A DNA stretch of 64,000 nucleotides from Narthecium ossifragum (lineage: Eukaryota; Streptophyta; Magnoliopsida; Dioscoreales; Nartheciaceae): contig OY986963.1 in NCBI GenBank assembly GCA_963920575.1, forward strand, positions 1,216,896-1,280,895. Direction: 5' to 3'. Below, piece after piece: positions 56,466 to 64,000 of this stretch; the first letter of the stretch is position 1; every line of letters begins with the position of its first letter. The position numbers and the translations under genes were made by a program. The notes beneath the pieces were generated by a model. The model was not told the DNA's origin. It searched no databases and worked only from the letters and a program-made list of their open reading frames with translations.

Positions 56466-59014
56466 GGGATGGAATGTGAGGGGAGGAAGATGACGGCGTG
56501 GAAGGGGTTGGTGAGGTTGGAGGTGGAGCTAAATAGAGAGGTGTTGGAGCTAGCTAACTAGCTTGGAGATGGTGGGCGGCCGGGCAGTGCTTCGCTTGTG
56601 GAGGGAAGTGATATAGATGATAATTTAGTTTTTTACCGGATGGCCGAATGGCCGGAGAAGAGAGAGGAGAGAGAAAGGAATAGGAAAAAAAATAGAAAAA
56701 AATGGCCGGGGTTTATTGCCCCAAAAATAGTTTGACCGGGTTTAATTACAAACGCCAAACCTCCAGTTTGGACCTCTGGCAAAACCCCCCTTATATTTAT
56801 TACTGTGTACTAAACTGTGAACTTTCGGCTTAATACAGCTCCTTCTGAAATTGACATGCCAAAGTCAGCAGTTTCCAGACAACGTTTGTGATGAGATTGA
56901 TGAGGGAATTTGCAAAGGCTAAGACTGCCAAATCAGTGTGGCGCTACAAACATTTTTCATATGAAGGCGCATAGCTTATATTCACAACTTGAACAAATCA
57001 GCATATTGATATACGAATGAAGTGGGGTGGGGGTGGAGGTGGAGGTGGAGGTGGAGGTGGAGGTGGGGTGGGGGGCAGAGAGACCTATGATTTAAGTAGG
57101 TGAGGTAACAAAAGCAAGGAACTGGTTCATAGGAGAATTATAAGACTCAACCACCACATTATTGCAAAAAGACACTAGCAGGAAAGCTATTATGTATCCT
57201 AATCATTAGATGAAGAGAACCGACCTACCTTAGATGCCTAAGTTCGAGAAAAGGAAATTTTTCTTTACAGCAGAAACCTACTTCCGACTTCCGAGATGTT
57301 TACACAGTACGATTACAGTACGATTTTAGCATTTACAGGCCCATCTTCAGCATCAGCTTGCTGGCAAATACAACAGACGATGCGCGATTTTTCCTTCGTT
57401 GAGAAGGGCATAAGAGGAAACGCCACGTTGTGGATTGAACGCATACAAGCTGATGTTTGAACAGACAGCAAACGCACATACCACTGGTCCTTGTGACAAA
57501 GTCATTGTGACCTGCAGAAAACATGAAACGCTTATCGCATGGAAAACATAGTCCCAATCAAGTAAAATCTGTAGCTGCTCCTACCCGAGGTGAAATCCGG
57601 AGGTGATGTTCTATGCAGCACTAGTCCTCTCCATTGATAGCCTTCTGAACAGGGAAGAGTGGTATATTTGCTGTAGTAGTCTGCGTTATGACACATATCA
57701 ACACTGCATTAGTTGAAGCGAGTACGAGTTGACCCAATGCGCAAGAATCATCTACACTTCGAAGGCAATGGTAATAATAATGTATCTAGCAGTTCTTTTT
57801 GAATTATGTTTGAAACTATATTCTAATATGCACACCTTAACAGAGAAAATTAAAAAATAATTGCAAAATCGGATTCCATGGCAGGGAAAAAAAGGATAAT
57901 TAACTTCATATTAATGCAAAACTCAAATCAGGTGGAACAACCCAGTAACAGCACCAACTCACTCCTTCAACTACCTCTGGCGCTCAACTTACAGCCCAAA
58001 AAGGTTTCCTAGCAATTTCAAGACACTGAAATACTGTTCATAACAGCAATAGAAATCTCAAATCATCAATCCGGGATGACCACATTTGCACTTGGCCTAT
58101 CTTCCAAAACTAATGAGTAACCATAATTCCTCATCGGCGAAATCTAAATGGAGATAATATAACCTGTTCTTCAGAGTTTCTTTATCCTCCAAGTAGAACA
58201 ATTCCTAGCCTCCATCAGTTTCAATAATTCCACAATAACAAACCATCCCAACATTCACCCACAATATTCCCAACCATTCCAAGTAGTTTCTCAGAAAGAT
58301 ATTCAAAAATTTGTATCCATAAAGCTCAACAACCCTGCTATATTATCTGGGCACTTGCATCTACCCCGTTCCAGTGTCATTTATTCAGTAAAATTCCCCG
58401 CAATTTCTCTTTAAAACCATGATTCAACGTCCCTGTACTTAAAAGTTGAAGCACCATATATTTAATTCAATCAAATTAAATAATTGTTTGAGTTAAAACC
58501 TTAGACGTGACACTAGAATGGGATCACTAACTCCATATTAATGCAAAACTCAAATTATTCTTTAATGAGGAATTTTCTTCATTTTAGAGGGCCGAATTTT
58601 AAACCTATGTCTACCCTCGAAATGCAAGCTTCTTTATATACAACAGCAAGAACTGTATCACTCGTCTGCCATTTCACTGTGAAATATTTCTCACCCATGC
58701 ATGTGAAAACATAAAGAAACATCATTAATTAGCCTGATATATGTTACAAAGAAGCCAGTGAAGTACCCAAAAAGTGATTAGAACATCAAACTAAACCTGA
58801 CATCAGAAACTTTAAACAGCCCATAATGGTCATCAAGCATCTGGTTGTAGCATGTTATGATTTAAACCAGTCGAGTTATATTTATTAAGCATGCAGACCA
58901 GAATCACTATAACAATTAAAAAGAATTTGCCACGTCAGCTAACAAAAAAGCTCAGGTCCCTAAGCAAGCAGATAAAAGAGTATGAAAAGGGAGATAACCA
59001 TTGAGAATTCAACG
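56466..59014. other. Spacer and GPAT 3' region
   Basis: A G/A-rich stretch to 56720, then AT-rich sequence that likely includes the GPAT 3' untranslated region. The minus-strand frame near 57333-57557 follows an acceptor-like TTCTGCAG but matches no family. Confidence 0.4.
57022..57075. repeat. GGTGGA hexanucleotide microsatellite
   Basis: About six units of GGTGGA flanked by GGGGTGGGG. The G-rich strand could form a G-quadruplex. Confidence 0.9.
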
Positions 59015-62000
59015 TCATTGCCATGGCTGTGAAAGAAAAACTTTGGAATTTGAGGCATTTATTCCTTGCATTCCATTTATAGCAGATCTTAGTATGCCAT
59101 ATTGCTCCAATACTGACTTATATAAAGCCTGCGAAAAAGTATCACCAGCCTGCACAAAAGCAGCAATCCATACATGACATTTGGCAGGAAGACTAGATAT
59201 ACAAATCCTCCACTGAAAGATATTAGGCACGCAAGGAATAATTGTTATAATAAGGATGCAGATAGCAAAACAAAAGAACAAGGACATCAAGATTGAACCA
59301 AAAGAAGTAGATTCGACAGCTCATATCCGATTAAATATAACTTGGACATCACTTGGGATGCAGTCTAGCATTTGAGAGGCACCAACGGTCAGATTCAGCA
59401 AAAAGCTACAGCCAAACATGAAATTCCATGGAAAATTTACCAAAGGATCTCTAAAGAAGCAATGAGTTCAGATGAGAAGAACTTGAATATCTCAAGGATA
59501 TTTTGATACCACAGTAACAGCGCAAAAACAAAAATGTGCTGGCAAACCTCAGGACCCTTTATTCCAAATTCCCTGACCCGTGTATTACAAGTTCGTGTAT
59601 GGATGCGGACAATTAGCTATAGAAGATGCCTGTATCGCAGAACAGACATTCTTCTTTGCTCTTGCAAACCTCATAACAAAGACCTTATATGTTTTATTCA
59701 GCACAGTAAATCTGTTACACCTTGGTGAAGATCACATACAGCAAAGTAACAGAGAAAACAAAAAAGCAAAGAAAAAAACACTTCACCCTTGACCCTTTAC
59801 AGGATGCATATGTAAACTCGCTTTATGATTCGACACAAAGACTACTGTGAAGACAGCTACATGAGCCAAGCATGCATAGAATGAACATTTTGGAAACACG
59901 AAAAACCTGAATAGGAAATTTTCGTGTAGGCAAGAAAATCATAAGTGGTATAGTAACCTTATCAGGATCGTCAAAGGCAGCAGAAATTTCATTCTTGCTT
60001 ATTTCTGGGGCTACAGACACGCCTACTCCATGGAAGGATATTGCTCTCCGCTCGCCAATTTGCTTTTCGACCTGTGAGGTAAAAACGCCACAAGGAAAGG
60101 AAATTTCTAAACTAAGAAAAAAGAAAACAAAAGAGGCTAGAAACGGAGGGGGCTACTAATAAGAAATTGGATCCCATTTATGAGCATAAATTTCACACAC
60201 AAATATGTATGCCTTTGGTATTGACATATGAATTAAATTGATGAGCAAGGATATCCAAGGCCAAACATAAAACAGTTAAAATTTACATATATAATTATAG
60301 GTAATAAAGAGAGTGAGAAAGACAGGAGCATACCCGACGTGGCGGTGGCATGATTTCATAACATAGCAATGCCAAAGGATATATATGCCCTGGAACACCA
60401 GAATGCTCCACGAGTCTTCTCATATTGTCCACTGCAGATGCATCAAAAGGTGCCTAAACCAACATATGGCAGTATTCAAAATGAGATTGTCTATTAGGTG
60501 AGCGTTGTACGCAGGATAACGAATCTTTTCTTTCTCACATAGAAAAAGATGAAAGAGCAATTTAAAGATGTACAGCTAACAGTTAAGGAAACAAATCTCT
60601 GCCATTATATAACACTATAGATAATTCAAGGTGCGAGGACCTTCTTAGTCCTAGTGATGCATAATAATCAACTTGTAAGGTCAGCTACATTTCTACAAAG
60701 AAATGAGCAAAATGCGTCTGGTCAAGTGAAGATCATTCTAAAAAGGAACTTTCAGTCATCTGATGTTAAAAGGACAGAAGTAGATCTGAGAAGACTGTGA
60801 TAGCATTGATCACGTTGAACCGCCAAACTGCAAGGCAATTTGAACGTATTGAAAGGAATTCACTGCACATACTTGTCATCATGCAGTAATAGATCCAGGA
60901 TGGCAGGAAAGCAGCCAAAAAAAAGAGTCAACCGTCATGGTAGATGTAATAGGAAAATGAAAAGGAAATATATAAAAGAACAAATTTAAAATAAAAAATT
61001 AAACTGCAGAATAAACAAATAGTTGGAGAAAGTTAAGCACAAGAAAACATACAGGATACCATTCTCCAGAGATTGGATCTGGTCGGTCTCTGCCACCACT
61101 CGGTGCTATCCATATGATTTGTGATCCATTTCTGCAATTGTTAAACTTCATGTCAGAAAACAACCTGACATCTGCTTAAGCAAAGGCAAAACGAAGTACT
61201 TATCACCACGATAATAATCCATATAACCGAACTCCAAGTTATAATACAGGATTGCAGTATCGTGTCGATAATTAAACATGAACGCAAAGGTGCAGGCACT
61301 GACCCCATGCCTATAACTATATTAGGCCCTGAAAAGTTCCGTGCCGGGTACTGGCACATTTTGTGCCATCCAGAGCGATAAACACCATCAGCACAGTAAT
61401 CCTTTGTTATAACTAGCCAAAAAGACTTAAATGGGCTATAGAAACTAGCAAGTAATACACGTATGATACATTGTACAAAGTTTCAGAACTAAAATGGGAA
61501 GAACATGAAATATACACAATCCCCCCCCCCCCCCCCCCCCAAAAAAAAAAAAAACACATAATTACTAAAAAGGAACATCAGTTTTTTCCTCCTGCAACTA
61601 TGCTAAGTTCGCGATCAAAGGATTACAGCCTAAAATTGAGCCAGGCCTGCATGCAGGCATCGACCCCGAACTGAGGATGGAAAAGGCTATTATACTGTGT
61701 GAGCCAAAATTAGAAATAAATCAGTGCTAAATCAAATGGCTTCAACCAGGCTTGGTCCTGCCTTTGAGCTACTCTAACTAAAGCCACAAATATTAACATG
61801 CACTCATTCATGTCTACAGAAACAAAATACATGCATATACAGATTAAACCAAATCATATGATAGATGCCAATCATTTAGTAATGGCTTAAAGCCTTAAAC
61901 AGCTTGGCCAGAGCTCTATCAAGTGACCATGATTGAGCAACTAAACTAAATTGATTCATGCCAAAGCCAGGTTCATGCCTGAACATCAGCAGGTGGATGA

Positions 62001-63376
62001 CCTTAATCCATGCCACCATTGCCAGTCTTAGCATCCCAATCAAGGAGACAACAAAATTAGCACTGACTTTCTTAGAGGGGAAACAATCTAGTATTAAGAA
62101 AAAAGAACTGTGGCAAAAAACAAAGAATACAATTCGTGGGTGGTTCACAATCAGCGGGCGCTTAGTAACAGATATATAGGCCTAATTGAAACCAAACAAA
62201 CGTTGCTCCCACAAAAGTTGGAGTCCTTAGTCATGGTAAAATTAGGACTGTTAGAAGCAATGCCCATCAGTCATTTAAAATCACGGAGAAAAAGCAATTT
62301 GAGTTCCAAGTTCCAATTCTGCAATTTTTGACAGTTTATGCAACTACACAAAATTGAAGATCAGTTCTGCCTGTCGACAAACTTTTACATCATCTTCTCC
62401 CTAAAAGTAGGAATTACAACATATGAATCACACCGCACCAGGCCTAAATGGCTTTTATTTGCTCATTAACCAAACATTAAATCTGCCCAAGCAAGTTCAG
62501 ATGCAGGTGCTTAAGAAGAACAATCAAGACTGAGTTGTCGTTATCATACACTTAAAAAGCACAAATAAAGCGTGGACCTTAATATGGAAGAACAAGGAGA
62601 AAGAAAGGCATCTCTAGAAGAAGCAACTCAAGTCAACGTATACTGTTAGACAAGAGAAGATGTGGCATTAGACATTCCAATTCCACAGTGAGAAAGAAAG
62701 TTTGTCTTATGATGAACAAGACCTCGGACCAACCTTAAGAGCAGAGCCATTTCCTTCAAACTTCGAGTATTTGCCCTCCTTTTCATCTCAGCAAGTTCAG
62801 GAACATCATTCATGTGCTTCTTGGAGTATACACACAAAAGATTTCTAATGGAATAGACATTAACTGAAGCAGGTATGTATGGAGCCCAATAAAGGGAAGT
62901 AAGATGCCTCATTTTGATTCTTTTGAAAAAGCATAACAATACCTTCCCATGCTGAAAGGTTTGCAAAGTGGATCAGTAAGAACTCTATCTCCAGCTACAA
63001 ATACCTGAGGAACCAAACATAAGATTTGTTCATGCACATCATAGAGTACTATGCTGGGTGGTCCAGCGAGGTACCGGCATATTACTTAACATGGGGTCCA
63101 TGCCAATTATATATCTCTCTCTCTTCTTAAAGCTCCGTGCCGGCCAAAGACTAGCATGAAACATACCACCGGCACGGAAAATCTTTATACCCATAGGGCA
63201 TCATATCCATCAAAACTTATCGACTTAATGTACCGTCTCAAGGACTTCATGAGTTAGAAGACACAGTGCCCTACCAATGACTCAGCTATATCAGGATTCG
63301 TCCTCTCAAGCAGCAAGGCAACAACTGCTGGATCTGCTTCGGTCTGATGGTTGGACATCAACACAATATTATGACC
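59015..63376 (-). CDS. ATS1: Plastid glycerol-3-phosphate acyltransferase, C-terminal part
   Basis: The stromal enzyme transfers an acyl group from acyl-ACP to sn-1 of glycerol-3-phosphate, the first step of plastid glycerolipid synthesis. Seven exons on the minus strand join in phase: 63275-63376, 62943-63004, 62734-62844, 61053-61131, 60334-60453, 59958-60071 and 59015-59149. They encode the last 240 residues. The first visible exon carries the acyltransferase signature NHQTEAD (the NHX4D box). Then come [86 protein letters not shown] and the terminal LSQPWQ. The N-terminal half, transit peptide and promoter lie beyond 64000. The intron at 61132-62733 contains a C20A14 homopolymer junction. 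Confidence 0.93.
61521..61554. repeat. C20-A14 homopolymer junction in a GPAT intron
   Basis: Twenty C directly followed by fourteen A on the plus strand, so T14 then G20 in the GPAT transcript sense. Confidence 0.95.
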
Positions 63377-64000
63377 CTGCAAATTTAAGGGTGACATTCA
63401 TGTTGCAAATTGAATGCAAAAAAAGAAGAATTTCTGTCGTAAAAACCCCAAAAACATTGCAGATACTTCCAAACAAATCAGACATTTCAACATTTCAAAA
63501 TCCAAACCTCCCTTAAGAATTGGGAGATGCATACTGCATCAACTTAGCAACATCTGCTTTTAAGATCAAGCTGAACTTCAAACATCAGGCCAAAACATTA
63601 ATATGTAGACCTAATAGGTACAGGGTGACAGTGAAAAAATAGCATTTAAAGACCAAGCATGCAAAAGCATTTCACTCAAATCGCAACATACATATTGAGT
63701 AGCAAGCAGTTCATTTTATGGATAAAGAGTGAGGTATCCAGCAAAATGTTAGTACTATATATGCTATAGTGACTACACAAATTAAACAACTCTTGGCCCA
63801 TCAATTCTTGTAATTGCTACCTACACTCAGGCTTCCAGAAGACTTAATAGATATGGACATGATGATCAAGATGATACTCGATGAGGGAGATCCAAATGCC
63901 TCACACGTGTACAACAGGCATCGAAAGAAGAATCAACTGGTGGAGTCTATTTGCATGGACAAGGCTCAGACTCAATTTTGAGTCTATGTGCAAGTTGAGT
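63377..64000. other. GPAT intron
   Basis: Presumed intron upstream of the NHQTEAD exon. No further GPAT exon was recognised before the end of the window. Confidence 0.5.

Noticed and set aside
57333..57557. Coding exon downstream of GPAT
   Set aside because: An acceptor-like site precedes an open frame, but no partner exon or family match was found. It may be 3' untranslated sequence.

Overview
The window is nuclear DNA of a flowering plant. The genes are split by GT-AG introns and encode plant-type proteins: plastid glycerol-3-phosphate acyltransferase, 4-coumarate:CoA ligase, a CSLD glycan synthase, a group-G bZIP factor, a TOM1-like protein and a nepenthesin-type protease. Between them lie AT-rich spacers full of small DNA transposons. 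The GC-rich first exon of the ligase would suit a monocot, but this is only a weak inference.

Layout. 0-1.3 kb: a 22-bp minisatellite. 2.4-4.0 kb: a broken copy of proteasome subunit RPN1 (minus), followed by a 27-bp repeat and a Mutator-like element with a 9-bp target duplication. 6-8 kb: a TIR element and a frameshifted SKP1-like relic. 8.3-10.6 kb: RNA polymerase subunit NRPB8 (plus, 4 exons). 14.5-19.4 kb: a 12-exon GBF/bZIP16-like factor (minus), head-to-head with a single-exon DUF3444 protein (20.1-22.1 kb, plus). 23-29 kb: a hAT element, an aspartic protease interrupted by 200 N, a short retroposon, a copia fragment and a hAT-like MITE. 30-36.1 kb: 4CL (plus, 6 exons), whose 4-kb first intron carries three DNA elements. 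It converges on CSLD (36.9-41.8 kb, minus, 3 exons). 44.3-44.9 kb: a CHCH protein (minus) with a 5'-truncated LINE just upstream. 48 kb: an aspartic-protease relic. 49.8-52.6 kb: TOL1-like VHS/GAT protein (minus). 54.6-56.5 kb: two hAT elements. 59.0-63.4 kb: the 3' seven exons of plastid GPAT (minus); the gene runs off the window.

The genes are not a functional cluster. Two cell-wall genes, 4CL (lignin/phenylpropanoid) and CSLD (wall glycan), sit tail-to-tail, probably by chance. The most distinctive feature is the well-preserved transposon landscape: three copies of one GC-rich hAT family with 8-bp target duplications, a second hAT family, and two Mutator-like elements with 9-bp duplications. 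All exon boundaries below were placed by hand from splice consensus, phase and protein similarity recalled from the families. I saw no tRNA, rRNA or CRISPR.
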